Shown here one piece after another: positions 1 to 8,788 of a DNA stretch of 64,000 bases. Position 1 is the stretch's first letter. The number at the start of each line of letters is the position of its first letter. The stretch spans positions 3,396,587 to 3,460,586 of the forward strand of contig LMJI01000001.1 in NCBI GenBank assembly GCA_001429255.1, written 5' to 3'. A program made the translations under genes and the position numbers. The DNA comes from Cellulomonas sp. Root930 (GTDB taxonomy: Bacteria > Actinomycetota > Actinomycetes > Actinomycetales > Cellulomonadaceae). Below the pieces are notes generated by a model, which saw only the letters and a program-made list of their open reading frames with translations, did no database searches and was not told where the DNA came from.

Positions 1-189
1 ACGACGGCCCTCTGGGCAGCCGCTGCCCTCGCTCTCGTGCTCCTGGTCGCGCTGGTCTCGTCCAGCGAGACTCTCTGGACGTCGTGGCCCGGCGCCGCGG
101 TGCGCTTCGGTGGCGTCGCCGTCGTCGCGGTGGGGCTCTACACGCTGGCCGGTCGCTGGGACCGCCGCGCCCGGTCCGAACGGGCCTGA
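1..189 (+). CDS. C-terminal end of an unidentified small membrane protein (5' end outside window)
   Basis: The reading frame is open from the first base to a TGA at 187-189. The 62 visible residues hold two hydrophobic stretches, roughly residues 3-20 (Ala/Leu/Val rich) and 32-48, with a charged tail rich in Arg at the end (residues RWDRRARSERA). This is the C-terminus of an integral membrane protein, with the Arg-rich end predicted to be cytoplasmic. The family cannot be named because the N-terminal part is missing. It runs toward the oppositely oriented tRNA-Leu, with about 60 bases between them. Confidence 0.6.
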   Translation, partial: TTALWAAAALALVLLVALVSSSETLWTSWPGAAVRFGGVAVVAVGLYTLAGRWDRRARSERA

Positions 190-193
190 GACG

Positions 194-229
194 AACAAAC
201 CCCCGATCCGCGTCTCCGCAGATCAGGGG
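194..229 (-). terminator. Intrinsic terminator behind tRNA-Leu
   Basis: Read on the minus strand this is a C/G-rich hairpin (arms CCCCTGATC and GATCGGGGG with one unpaired A) followed directly by TTTGTT. It lies 24 bases past the 3' end of the tRNA gene and fits a rho-independent terminator for it. Confidence 0.65.
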
Positions 230-252
230 TAGCTCGTCGCTGTCTCAACGAG

Positions 253-335
253 TGTCCGGAGGGGGACTTGAACCCCCACGCCCGTTAGGGCACTAGCACC
301 TCAAGCTAGCGCGTCTGCCATTCCGCCACCCGGAC
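253..335 (-). tRNA. tRNA-Leu (anticodon GAG)
   Basis: The minus strand folds as a class II tRNA. The acceptor stem GTCCGGG pairs with TCCGGAC (one G-U). The D arm begins TGGCGGAATGGCAG. The anticodon stem CTAGC/GCTAG encloses the loop TTGAGGT, giving anticodon GAG. A variable arm follows, then the T loop GGGGGTTCAAGTCCCCC. The 83-base length and long variable arm are as expected for tRNA-Leu. The discriminator is A (complement of position 253), and the 3' CCA is not encoded, since the next bases are CTC. Confidence 0.96.
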
Positions 336-481
336 AGGTGGACCGCAGGGCACCCGGAGGCGCCCTCAGGTGCGGCAGAAAAGATAGCACGGCGCGGCGG
401 GCGAGCACGCATCGGCCCCCCGAGGCAGACTGGCGGCAGACGCCGAGACAGCAAGCCCTCGGCCGCGAAGCAAGGAGCCCG

Positions 482-1708
482 ATGACCGACACGAGCACCT
501 CGACGGGACGGGCTCAGGCCAGCCCCACGGCACGCAAGGTTGCCGGTGCACGCCGCAACCCCAGCGCGTACGGCACGGAGCACACCGCCCCGCGCTGGTT
601 GCGCGGTGCGGCGGGTGTGTCGTGGCGGCTGCTCGTGGTCATCGCGATGGTGGCGCTCATCTTCTTCGCCACCTCCAAGGTGCAGCTGCTGTTCATCGCC
701 GTGTTCCTCGCCTTCGTGTTCACCGCCGTCCTGCGGCCCGTGGTCGACTTCCTCGCCCGGTGGATCCCCCGCGGGCTCGCCACGGCGCTCGGCATCCTCG
801 GCGGGATCGTGTTCTTCCTCGGGCTGCTGACGTACGTCGGCTACTCGATCGCCAACCAGTGGACCGACCTGACCAAGCAGTTCAGCGACGGCATCGACCA
901 GATCACCGAGTTCCTGGAGAACGGGCCGCTGCCGTTCACCATCACCAACGACCAGATCGCGGAGTGGATCAGCAACGGTCAGCAGTGGGTGCAGGAGCAC
1001 GCCGGCGACCTCGCGGGTCAGGCAGCCGCGGGCGCGGGGTCGGTGGTCGAGGTGTTCACCGCCCTCGCGCTCGCCATCTTCTGCACGGTGTTCTTCCTGG
1101 CGCGCGGCCGCGAGATGTGGACCTGGTTCCTCAACCAGCTGCCGTCGCGCGTGCGCGAGAGCTGGAAGACGGCCGGGGGCGCCGGCTGGTACACGTTCTC
1201 CGGGTACACCCGCGGCACCGTGATCATCGCGGTCACCGACGGCATCCTCGCGTTCATCCTGCTGAGCATCCTGCGCGTGCCCCTGTCGGCGCCGCTCGCC
1301 GTGCTGGTGTTCATCGGGGCGTTCATCCCGCTGATCGGCGCACCGCTGGCGATGGTCATCGCGATGATCGTGGCGCTCGCCGCGAACGGCCTGCTCTCGG
1401 CCGCGATCGTCGGCATCGGCATCGCCCTGATCGGCCAGTTCGAGGGGCACATCCTGCAGCCGATCGTTATGGGCAAGCAGGTGTCGATCCACCCGGTCGT
1501 CATCGCGCTCGCCGTCACCGCGGGAACCCTGACCGCCGGCATCCTCGGCGCGGTCATCTCGGTGCCGCTGGTGGCGGTGTGCTGGGCGATCTTCTCCCGG
1601 CTGCGGACGCTGGACCCGCCGATGGAGGAGGACGAGTCGGACGACGAGGTCGAACCCGTGGAGAGCGTCGAGGAGATCGACGACGACGAGGCCGTCAAGC
1701 AGCCCTGA
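482..1708 (+). CDS. AI-2E family transporter (DUF20-type permease)
   Basis: 408 residues. ATG at 482 was chosen because AAGGAG lies at 472-477 and the frame upstream crosses the tRNA region. The first ~45 residues are polar. There follow paired hydrophobic helices (about residues 40-95 and 105-125), a soluble segment containing TDLTKQFSDGIDQITEFL, then several C-terminal helices with the family's typical GAFIPLIGAPLAMV and QFEGHILQPIVMGKQVSIHP stretches. The last 35 residues are an acidic tail. Family members include E. coli TqsA/YdiK-like permeases and Na+/H+ antiporters, so the substrate cannot be assigned here. It converges on dnaE2 with a gap of 3 bases. Confidence 0.88.
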   Translation: MTDTSTSTGRAQASPTARKVAGARRNPSAYGTEHTAPRWLRGAAGVSWRLLVVIAMVALIFFATSKVQLLFIAVFLAFVFTAVLRPVVDFLARWIPRGLATALGILGGIVFFLGLLTYVGYSIANQWTDLTKQFSDGIDQITEFLENGPLPFTITNDQIAEWISNGQQWVQEHAGDLAGQAAAGAGSVVEVFTALALAIFCTVFFLARGREMWTWFLNQLPSRVRESWKTAGGAGWYTFSGYTRGTVIIAVTDGILAFILLSILRVPLSAPLAVLVFIGAFIPLIGAPLAMVIAMIVALAANGLLSAAIVGIGIALIGQFEGHILQPIVMGKQVSIHPVVIALAVTAGTLTAGILGAVISVPLVAVCWAIFSRLRTLDPPMEEDESDDEVEPVESVEEIDDDEAVKQP

Positions 1709-1711
1709 GCC

Positions 1712-4700
1712 TCAGCGGAAGTCGCGCGACGCCGACCTGACCTTCAACGACATCGGGGCCAGGTGCTCCGCCACGAGGTTGGTGGCACCGTCCGCCCGTT
1801 CCAGCCGACCGCGCACCACCAGGGCGCGCGACGTCCGGGCGACCTTGCGGAACTTCTGCCACAGGCCGGCCGAGCAGATGACGTTGAGCAGCCCGGTCTC
1901 GTCCTCCAGGGACAGGAACGTGGTCCCACCGGCGGTGCCGGGGCGCTGGCGGTGCGTGACGACGCCGGCGACGGCCACCCGTCGGCCGATCTCGTGCGTG
2001 TACGCCTGCTCGACCCGCAGGACGCCGGCCGCGTCGAGCCCGTCGCGCACGAACTGCGTCGGGTAGGAGTCGACGGACACGCCCGTGGCCCACACGTCCG
2101 CGGTCGCGATCTCGACGTCGCTCAGCCCGGGCAGCATGGGCGCGCTCACGCCCACCGAGACGCCCGGCAGCGTGTCCGGCCCCTCCTGCGCGAGCGCGCC
2201 GGCAGCCCACAGCGCCTCTCGCCGCGTGACGCCCAGGCTGTCGAGCGCTCCCGCGGTGGCGAGCGCCTCGAGCTGTGCGGTCGACAGCTGCACCCGCCGC
2301 ACCAGCTGCCGCAGGTCGGCGAACGGGCCGTGCGCGCGGCGCTCGTCGACCACCCGCTGCGCGACGTCCTCCCCCACCGACCGCACCGACGCGAGCCCCA
2401 GCCGGACAGCGAGGGACCGGTCGCCGTCCCCGGTCCGCACCCCCGGCGCGGTGACCGGCCCGGTCCCGCTCGGCGTCGGGACCAGCCGCGGCTCCCCGCC
2501 CGTGGGCGTCGGACCCAGCCGCTCGACGCACGCCTGCACGTCGGACGCCTGCACGTCCGGGCGCAGCACCTCCAAGCCGTGCCGGCGGGCGTCGGCGGCC
2601 AGGCTCTGCGGGGAGTAGAAGCCCATCGGCTGCGCCGCGAGCAGCCCCGCGTAGAACGCGGCCGGGTGGTACACCTTCAGCCACGCGCTGGCGTAGACCA
2701 GGAACGCGAACGAGTACGCGTGCGACTCCGGGAACCCGAAGTCGGCGAACGCCTTGAGCTTGTCGAAGATCTCCGTGCCGGTCTGCTCGTCGATCCCGTG
2801 CCCGGCCATGCCTGACATCAGGCGCCCCCGCATCGCCTCCATCCGCTCGGTCGACCGCTTCGAGCCCATCGCCCGGCGCAGCTGGTCGGCCTCGGCCGGG
2901 GTGAAGTCGGCGACGTCGATGGCCATCTGCATGAGCTGCTCCTGGAACAGCGGCACGCCCTTGGTCTTGGCCAGCGACTTCTCCAGGAGCGGGTGCAGGT
3001 AGGTGACCGGTTGGCGGCCGTGCGCGCGCTCGATGTACGGGTGCACCGAGCCGCCCTGGATGGGACCGGGGCGGATGAGGGCGACCTCGATGACGATGTC
3101 GTAGAACGTCCGCGGCTGCAGGCGCGGCAGGGTGCCCATCTGCGCGCGCGACTCCACCTGGAACACCCCAACCGTGTCCGCGGCGCTGAGCAGGTCGTAC
3201 ACCCGGGGGTCCTCCGCGGGCAGCCCGTGCAGGTCCAGCTCCTCGCCCTCGTGCTCGCGCACGGACGTGAACCCGATCCGCAGGGCGGTGAGCATGCCGA
3301 GGCCCAGCAGGTCGAACTTCACCAGCCCCGCGTCCGCACAGTCCTCCTTGTCCCACTGCAGCACCGTGCGCCCGGGCATCCGCGCCCACTCCACCGGGCA
3401 CACCTCGATCACCGGCCGGTCGCACATGACCATGCCGCCCGAGTGGATGCCGAGGTGCCGGGGCAGACGCAGGAACCGGTCGGCCAGGTCGATGACGTGC
3501 TCGGGGATCTCGTCGAGGTCGCTGGCCGACGGCGGCAGCACGGCCGGGACGACGTCATGGCCGTCGGCGGTGGCCAGGCCGGGTGTGTCCACGCCCTTGG
3601 CGGAACGCAGCACCGACGGCGGCTCCCACGTGTTGCCCCACATCGACGCCTGCGTGCGTCGGCGCTCGTCGCGCGCGGTGGTCACGGAGGCAGGCGTCTC
3701 GGGCGCCAGGCCGGTGTGCCCGACGTGCGGACGTTCCTGCCGACGGCTCGGCCCGGCGGACGGCTTCTCGGGCGACGGCGTCGGCGCGGGCGACCGCAGA
3801 CTCCCCCACCGCTCGATCGACGACGCCCACGCGTCCTGCTGCCCCGCGTCGTACCCGAGCGCCCGCGCCGCGTCCCGGACCGCCGACCGCGGCCGGTAGG
3901 AGATGACGTTGGCCACCTGGGCGGCGTGCGACCGGCCGTGCTTCTCGTAGACGTACTGGATGACCTCCTCGCGGCGCGCGGACTCGATGTCCACGTCGAT
4001 GTCCGGCGGCCCGTCCCGCTCGGGCGCGAGGAACCGCTCGAACAGCAGGCCGTGCCGCACCGCGTCCACGGCGGTGACCCGCAGCGCGTAGCAGACCGCC
4101 GAGTTGGCGGCCGAGCCGCGGCCCTGCGCGAGGATCCCGTTGCGGCGGCAGAAGTCGACCAGGTCGTAGACCACCAGGAAGTACCCGGGGAAGCCGAGGT
4201 CCTCGATGACGGTCAGCTCGTGCGCCAGCTGCGCGTACGCGCCGGGCACCCGCTCCGACTCCGGCGGCCCGTACAGCTCCAGCGCACCCCGGCGGACCAG
4301 CTCACGCAGCCACGTGGCCTCGGTGTGGCCGGGCGGCACCGGGTAGGGCGGGAGCTGGGGCGCGACGAGGGACAGGTCGAAGGCGCACTCGTCGGCCAGG
4401 TCCGCCGCGGTCACCACGGCCGACGGGTGCCGGCGGTGCAGCGCGAGCATCTCGGTGGCCGACCGCAGGTGCGCCATCGGGCCGCCGGGCAGCCAGCCGT
4501 CCAGGTCCTCCAGCGACGACCGGGCGCGCACCGCGGCCAGCGCGGCGGCCAGGTCGGCGTCCCGCGGGGTGGCGTAGTGCACGTTCCCCGTGGCGACGAG
4601 CGGGAGTCCGGCGTCGGCCGCGAGGTGCGCGAGGGCGTCGGCACGGTCGGCGTCGTAGGGGTCGCCCATCGCGGTGACCTCGACGGCCACGTTGTCCTGG

Positions 4701-5323
4701 CCGAACAGGGCCACGAGCCGGTCCAGCTCGGTCCGGGCCGCCTCGATCCCGGCCGCGGTCACGCCGGTGACCCCCGACGGGTCGCCGCCGGCGAGCGCGC
4801 GCCGGACCGACCCCTTGCGGCAGCCGGTGAGCACGAGCCACTGCCCCGCAGCGGTCGCCGCGAGCTCCTCGAGCCGGTAGTCCGCGGCACCCTTGCGACC
4901 GGTGCGCAGGTGCGCCTCCGCGATCGCCCGGGACAGCGCGCGGTAGCCGTCCGGTCCGCGGGCGAGGACGAGCAGGTGGGACGCCCGCGGGTCGGGGATG
5001 CCCGTCGGCAGGTCGAGCACGGGCGGCCCGGGAGTGACTCGTGCGGCCTCTCGGGGGTGCCGCCGGCCGTCCGGCGCCGGCAGGTGCAGCTCCGCCCCGA
5101 ACACCGTGGGCAGCCCGACCGCCTTGGCCGCCTGCGCGAACCGCACCACGCCGTACAGCCCGTCGTGGTCGGTGAGCCCGAGTGCGCGCAGGCCGAGCCG
5201 CGACGCCTCCGCGGCGAGCTCCTCGGGCTGGCTGGCGCCGTCGAGGAAGCTGAAGGCGGAGTGCGCGTGCAGCTCGGCGTACCGCGGCGGGAAGGCCGCA
5301 CCCCGGTCAGCCACGTCAGTCAT
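1712..5323 (-). CDS. dnaE2: Error-prone DNA polymerase III alpha-type subunit DnaE2
   Basis: 1203 residues, C-family polymerase that performs SOS translesion synthesis with ImuA' and ImuB. The N-terminal PHP domain starts YAELHAHSAFSFLDGAS. The palm carries GRGSAANSAVCYAL and the catalytic acidic motif PDIDVDIE, with IHSGGM and QWDKEDCADAGLVKFDLLGLG further on. The thumb/finger region includes FQEQLMQM and SHAYSFAFLVYASAWLK. A C-terminal OB-fold segment contains TFLSLEDETGLLNV. DnaE2 proteins are usually nearer 1,050-1,150 residues. The excess here comes from a Pro/Ser/Thr/Arg-rich insertion at about residues 507-600 (DNA 3520-3800). The gene starts 8 bases inside imuB, so it is translationally coupled and last in the operon. 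Confidence 0.96.
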   Translation of the reverse strand: MTDVADRGAAFPPRYAELHAHSAFSFLDGASQPEELAAEASRLGLRALGLTDHDGLYGVVRFAQAAKAVGLPTVFGAELHLPAPDGRRHPREAARVTPGPPVLDLPTGIPDPRASHLLVLARGPDGYRALSRAIAEAHLRTGRKGAADYRLEELAATAAGQWLVLTGCRKGSVRRALAGGDPSGVTGVTAAGIEAARTELDRLVALFGQDNVAVEVTAMGDPYDADRADALAHLAADAGLPLVATGNVHYATPRDADLAAALAAVRARSSLEDLDGWLPGGPMAHLRSATEMLALHRRHPSAVVTAADLADECAFDLSLVAPQLPPYPVPPGHTEATWLRELVRRGALELYGPPESERVPGAYAQLAHELTVIEDLGFPGYFLVVYDLVDFCRRNGILAQGRGSAANSAVCYALRVTAVDAVRHGLLFERFLAPERDGPPDIDVDIESARREEVIQYVYEKHGRSHAAQVANVISYRPRSAVRDAARALGYDAGQQDAWASSIERWGSLRSPAPTPSPEKPSAGPSRRQERPHVGHTGLAPETPASVTTARDERRRTQASMWGNTWEPPSVLRSAKGVDTPGLATADGHDVVPAVLPPSASDLDEIPEHVIDLADRFLRLPRHLGIHSGGMVMCDRPVIEVCPVEWARMPGRTVLQWDKEDCADAGLVKFDLLGLGMLTALRIGFTSVREHEGEELDLHGLPAEDPRVYDLLSAADTVGVFQVESRAQMGTLPRLQPRTFYDIVIEVALIRPGPIQGGSVHPYIERAHGRQPVTYLHPLLEKSLAKTKGVPLFQEQLMQMAIDVADFTPAEADQLRRAMGSKRSTERMEAMRGRLMSGMAGHGIDEQTGTEIFDKLKAFADFGFPESHAYSFAFLVYASAWLKVYHPAAFYAGLLAAQPMGFYSPQSLAADARRHGLEVLRPDVQASDVQACVERLGPTPTGGEPRLVPTPSGTGPVTAPGVRTGDGDRSLAVRLGLASVRSVGEDVAQRVVDERRAHGPFADLRQLVRRVQLSTAQLEALATAGALDSLGVTRREALWAAGALAQEGPDTLPGVSVGVSAPMLPGLSDVEIATADVWATGVSVDSYPTQFVRDGLDAAGVLRVEQAYTHEIGRRVAVAGVVTHRQRPGTAGGTTFLSLEDETGLLNVICSAGLWQKFRKVARTSRALVVRGRLERADGATNLVAEHLAPMSLKVRSASRDFR

Positions 5324-7118
5324 ACGTCGCCTCGCACGTCCAGCCGGTCGCCGTGCAGGCCAGGAGCACCGCGCGGCCGTCGTCGAACGTCACCTGCAGG
5401 TGCGCCCGCAGGCCGGGGCGGTCGTCGGCCGCCACCCACCAGCGCTCGCTGAGCAGCCACGGTCCGGCCCACCCGGCCACGGCGCGTGGCCCGTCGGCGG
5501 CGGACCGCACCCGCTCGACGGCGACGTCCCACGCACCACCGCGGCGGGTCGGGCGAGTCACCGCGACCTCCGGCTCCCTCGGCAGCCACCGCACCCACGC
5601 CGGCTCGCTGCTCATCCCGCTGCGCACGTCGAGCACCACGGGCGCCCCCGTCGCGTCGCGCACGTCCACCCGGTCGGGCGGGTCCAGCACGGTGGCCGGC
5701 GCCGGATCGGGCAGCCGCCCGGGCCAGGGCCGGTCCACCGGCCGCACCGGCTCTGTCTGCTCGCCCCACGGCTGCAGGTGCACCTGGTCGCGGACGTCCC
5801 GGCCACCCTGCAGCGTCGCGACGAGGATCCCCGACCCCCCGACGATCCCCTGCACCCGGTCGAGCGCCCGGTGCGCGCGCAGGTCACCGCCCGACGGTCC
5901 GCCCCACAGCCGCCCCTGCTCGGCGCCCGCCGGGGCCACGTCGAGGGCGGTGATGGCGAGGTGGACCAGGGTCACCGCGTGGGACTCGTCGTCGGGCCAC
6001 GGGTTCGTCGGCAGGTCGTCGTGGGCCCAGGGGTCCTTACCCGAGGCGACGGCGTCGCGCGCCGTCCGCGACCGGGCACGGGCGGCGGGGTCGTCGGCCA
6101 CCCGGCTGCGCGCGTTCTCGATCGCGCTCGACGCCAGCCAGCCCTCCAGCTGCCACCGGATCCGGTCGGTGATCCGGGCGGGGGTCAGCCCGCCCCAGCC
6201 GCCCAGGTCGGTCCGCCAGGTGCGCACCAGGTCGACGCCCTCGTCGGTGCGTGCCGCGATCTGCAGGCGACCGCACGTCACGGAGTGCTGCATGAGCAGC
6301 GCGTGCAGCTCCTCGGCCAGGCGGCGACCGGCGAACGTCGCCGAGTCGACCCGGTCGAGCGGCGGGTCGAGGTCGGTGGCCACCTCGAGGTCGGCCTCCG
6401 GTCGACGCCGGGCGGGCGGGCGTTCGTCGTCGCCGCGCGCGAGCATCTGCGCCCACGCGCCCAGCCGCCCGAAGCGGGCGTGCACGTCGGTGGGCGGCAG
6501 GGCGGCGAGCTGACCGAGCTGCCGCAGCCCCAGGCGGTGCAGCAGGTCCACCAGTGCGGCGACCGCGGTGGCCGCCTCGTCGGTGACCGCCGCGTGCACC
6601 AGCTCGCTCATCGCGCGCGGGGCCAGGTACGCCGCCGACGCCCCCGCGGGCACCACCGCCCCGGTCCGGGTGGCCAGCACCGCCGCGAGCAGCCCGTCGG
6701 CCGTGCCCACCGCGCACTCGTGCCCCGACCCCGCCGCGACCGCGTCGATGAGCAGCTCCGCGAGCGCCTCCTCCGACCCGTGGTACCGGCTGGCCCCGCC
6801 CGCGGGCAGCAGCAGCATCCCGGCGCGGACCACCTCGATGCCCGCCACCACGGTCTCCGCCGCCGCCGCGACCGGCTCGAACAGCCGCACGTCGCGGGCG
6901 TCGTCCGCCGGCAGCAGCACCAGCTCGGGGCAGACCCCCTGCGCCTGCCGTCGACGCATCCCCCGGCGCACCCCCTCCGCCCGGGCGAGCGCCGACACCG
7001 CGGTGAGCTGCCGCCCGTCGTGCACCGCGGTGGGCACGTGCGGCGGGACCTGCTCGGACGTCGCCGCCGCCACCACCGGCCAGTCCGGGACCCACAGGAC
7101 GGTCGTGCGCGTGCTCAT
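5316..7118 (-). CDS. imuB: ImuB, Y-family-like mutasome scaffold
   Basis: 600 residues. ImuB is a catalytically inactive Y-family relative that links DnaE2 and ImuA' to the sliding clamp. The N-terminus TVLWVPDWPVVAAA replaces the acidic catalytic motif of active Y-family polymerases, as is typical for ImuB. The thumb-like stretch RLGLRQLGQLAALPPTDVHARFG is recognisable. The long C-terminal part (about residues 340-600) is the variable segment expected to bind partners. The ATG overlaps the imuA' stop as ATGA, and the 3' end overlaps the dnaE2 start by 8 bases. The upstream frame is open to 7589, but that part overlaps imuA' and is rejected. Confidence 0.93.
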   Translation of the reverse strand: MSTRTTVLWVPDWPVVAAATSEQVPPHVPTAVHDGRQLTAVSALARAEGVRRGMRRRQAQGVCPELVLLPADDARDVRLFEPVAAAAETVVAGIEVVRAGMLLLPAGGASRYHGSEEALAELLIDAVAAGSGHECAVGTADGLLAAVLATRTGAVVPAGASAAYLAPRAMSELVHAAVTDEAATAVAALVDLLHRLGLRQLGQLAALPPTDVHARFGRLGAWAQMLARGDDERPPARRRPEADLEVATDLDPPLDRVDSATFAGRRLAEELHALLMQHSVTCGRLQIAARTDEGVDLVRTWRTDLGGWGGLTPARITDRIRWQLEGWLASSAIENARSRVADDPAARARSRTARDAVASGKDPWAHDDLPTNPWPDDESHAVTLVHLAITALDVAPAGAEQGRLWGGPSGGDLRAHRALDRVQGIVGGSGILVATLQGGRDVRDQVHLQPWGEQTEPVRPVDRPWPGRLPDPAPATVLDPPDRVDVRDATGAPVVLDVRSGMSSEPAWVRWLPREPEVAVTRPTRRGGAWDVAVERVRSAADGPRAVAGWAGPWLLSERWWVAADDRPGLRAHLQVTFDDGRAVLLACTATGWTCEATYD

Positions 7119-7912
7119 CCGACGAGCCTCAGGCCCGGCATCGGCGCCTCGACCTGCGGCGCCGCGGTGGAACCGATCGGCAGGGTCAGGTCGAGCGCGC
7201 GCGGCACCGCGGCGCTCCCTCGTCCCGTGCGGACCAGCCGGATCTCGTGGGTGCGCAGCCGTCCCTCGCCGGCGTCGACCCCCGTCCACCGGCCCGACTC
7301 GACCGTGAGCACCACGCCGGCACCGGGCCAGTCGGCAGTGGACAGGAGCACGGACCCGCGGTCCCGGGCGCGCGCGGACAGCTTCCGGCGGTCCGCGTCG
7401 GTCAGGGCTGCCTCGGGGCCCACCACCACCACGTCGACCCCGTCGAGCAGCGCGGCCACCACCGTCGGCGCCTCGAGACCGGGGCGCGGCACCACGGCCA
7501 GCCGGTCGAGCGACACCCCCGCCTGGGACGCGGCGAGCAGGCCGATGGTCGGCTGCCCGACGACGGCTGCCCACGCCCCGCCGGCGCACGCGTGGGCGAG
7601 CATGGCCAGCACCAGCGAGGTCGACCCCGTGACCACCGTGGTGCCGCCGCGACGCAGCCCCTCGGGCAGGATCGGGGCCAGCGGGGGCGGGACCGCCATC
7701 GGGGGGCGCTCGCTGGTGATGATGCCGGTGGTGTGGTGCTCGACCGGCACCTCCGGCAGGTCCGGCACCAGGGCGACCAGCGCGGGCGCGGGTGGCTCCG
7801 CCGGACCGCCCAGCGGCAGGACGCTGCGCGCCCCGGTGCGCTGCTCGGCGCGCGCGAGGGCGGCCCGTGCGAGCATGACCCGTTCCTCGCGCGACAGGGT
7901 GCCGACGGACAT
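7115..7912 (-). CDS. imuA': ImuA' (RecA/SulA-like mutasome accessory protein)
   Basis: 265 residues, first gene of the mutasome operon. The start (MSVGTLSREERV) is chosen because GAGGGGAGGT lies just upstream. A more upstream in-frame ATG at 7969 falls inside the LexA box and has no ribosome site. The protein has a RecA-like core without a good Walker A: the expected loop reads GTTVVTGSTSLVLAML and is degenerate. A hydrophobic strand VDVVVVGPEAAL sits at the Walker B position. In mycobacteria the equivalent gene is needed for damage-induced mutagenesis with ImuB and DnaE2. I assign this by position in the operon plus the RecA-like pattern. Confidence 0.87.
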   Translation of the reverse strand: MSVGTLSREERVMLARAALARAEQRTGARSVLPLGGPAEPPAPALVALVPDLPEVPVEHHTTGIITSERPPMAVPPPLAPILPEGLRRGGTTVVTGSTSLVLAMLAHACAGGAWAAVVGQPTIGLLAASQAGVSLDRLAVVPRPGLEAPTVVAALLDGVDVVVVGPEAALTDADRRKLSARARDRGSVLLSTADWPGAGVVLTVESGRWTGVDAGEGRLRTHEIRLVRTGRGSAAVPRALDLTLPIGSTAAPQVEAPMPGLRLVG

Positions 7913-7961
7913 GCGGACCTCCCCTCGACCGGCCGATGAGAGGGTGCTCTCGAGACCTTCA

Positions 7962-7977
7962 TCGAACATCTGTTCGA
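7962..7977 (-). promoter_or_regulatory. LexA (SOS) box of the imuA'-imuB-dnaE2 operon
   Basis: The 16-base palindrome TCGAACATCTGTTCGA matches the actinobacterial/Bacillus-type SOS box (CGAAC-N4-GTTCG) exactly, with one extra complementary base on each side. It lies 50 bases upstream of the chosen imuA' start. Just beyond it on the minus strand is TACTGAGATACT, which could supply the -10 region, so LexA would sit on the start of transcription. Confidence 0.9.
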
Positions 7978-8054
7978 AGTATCTCAGTACACGCTGACAC
8001 TCCCCGCACTGTCAATCCGCGGCGTGCCGGACGGGTGACGTCGCAGGTCTCGGC

Positions 8055-8060
8055 TAGGTT
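8055..8060 (+). promoter_or_regulatory. Probable -10 box for the Pr6Pr-like gene
   Basis: TAGGTT lies 52 bases before the ATG at 8113. Unlike many genes here this one has a conventional leader, with GGAGGG at about 8101-8106. Identified by pattern only. Confidence 0.4.
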
Positions 8061-8112
8061 CTCGTCGCCCGGCAGCGTGGCCGGCGTGGGACAACAGCAC
8101 GGAGGGCACGTC

Positions 8113-8781
8113 ATGGGAGTCGTCGTCGGGATCTACCGCCTCGCGCTGGCGGGGATCACGTTCCTCGCACTGTTCTGGGCGCCGAGCACGGGCGTGACGT
8201 TCGACATCGAGGACTACGTCTACTTCACCAACCAGTCGAACCTGCTGCTGGCCGTGGTGATGCTCTGGGGCGGCATCGCCGTGCTCGCCCGGCGCGCCGA
8301 GCCGCCGCCGTGGCTGTTCGGTGCGGTGACGCTCTTCCTGCTCATCACCGGGCTCGTCTCGTACCTGATCCTCGACCCTGCCCCTCCGGGCGAGGAGGTC
8401 ATCGCCCTCGGGCTCACCCACGACCAGCTCGTGCACCGCCTGACGCCGATCGCGACGTTCGTGCACTTCCTGCTCCTGGTCCCGCACCGCCGCCTGCGCA
8501 TCCGCACCGCCGCGTACTGGCTGCTCTACCCGGTGGCCTACTGCACGTTCAGCACGGTCCGCGGCCTGCTGAGCCCCACCAGCGACTACCCGTACGGCTT
8601 CGTCGACGTCTCGGACCTGGGCTACGACGGGCTGGTGCTCAACGTGCTCATCTACGGCGTCGGGTTCTTCGTGCTCGGCCTCGTCCTGGTGGGCCTCGAC
8701 CGGCTCCTGCCCGCGCGGGCGATCCTCGGCAGGCACGAGCCCGAGCCGATCCCGCGCGCGCCGCTGGTCCCCGCGCAATGA
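8113..8781 (+). CDS. Pr6Pr-like six-helix membrane protein
   Basis: 222 residues starting MGVVVGIYRLALAG, with GGAGGG upstream. Six hydrophobic segments are spread over about residues 5-22, 42-62, 70-92, 110-128, 138-155 and 178-200. The DYVYFTNQSNLLLAVVM stretch after helix 1 and HRLTPIATFVHFLLL in the middle are characteristic of this actinobacterial six-TM family, which is related to FAR-17a/AIG1-like proteins. Function is not established. The last 20 residues are a polar Pro/Arg tail. It is followed after 7 bases by the PEBP gene, probably co-transcribed. Confidence 0.7.
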   Translation: MGVVVGIYRLALAGITFLALFWAPSTGVTFDIEDYVYFTNQSNLLLAVVMLWGGIAVLARRAEPPPWLFGAVTLFLLITGLVSYLILDPAPPGEEVIALGLTHDQLVHRLTPIATFVHFLLLVPHRRLRIRTAAYWLLYPVAYCTFSTVRGLLSPTSDYPYGFVDVSDLGYDGLVLNVLIYGVGFFVLGLVLVGLDRLLPARAILGRHEPEPIPRAPLVPAQ

Positions 8782-8788
8782 TGTCGCC

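Noticed and set aside
2993..5452. Very long open frame on the plus strand opposite dnaE2
   Set aside because: Antisense artefact of very high GC third positions. The translation is Arg/Gly/Pro-rich without domains, whereas the minus strand reads as a full DnaE2.
7967..7969. Upstream ATG for imuA'
   Set aside because: It lies within the LexA box and lacks a ribosome site. The ATG at 7912 has GAGGGGAGGT in front.
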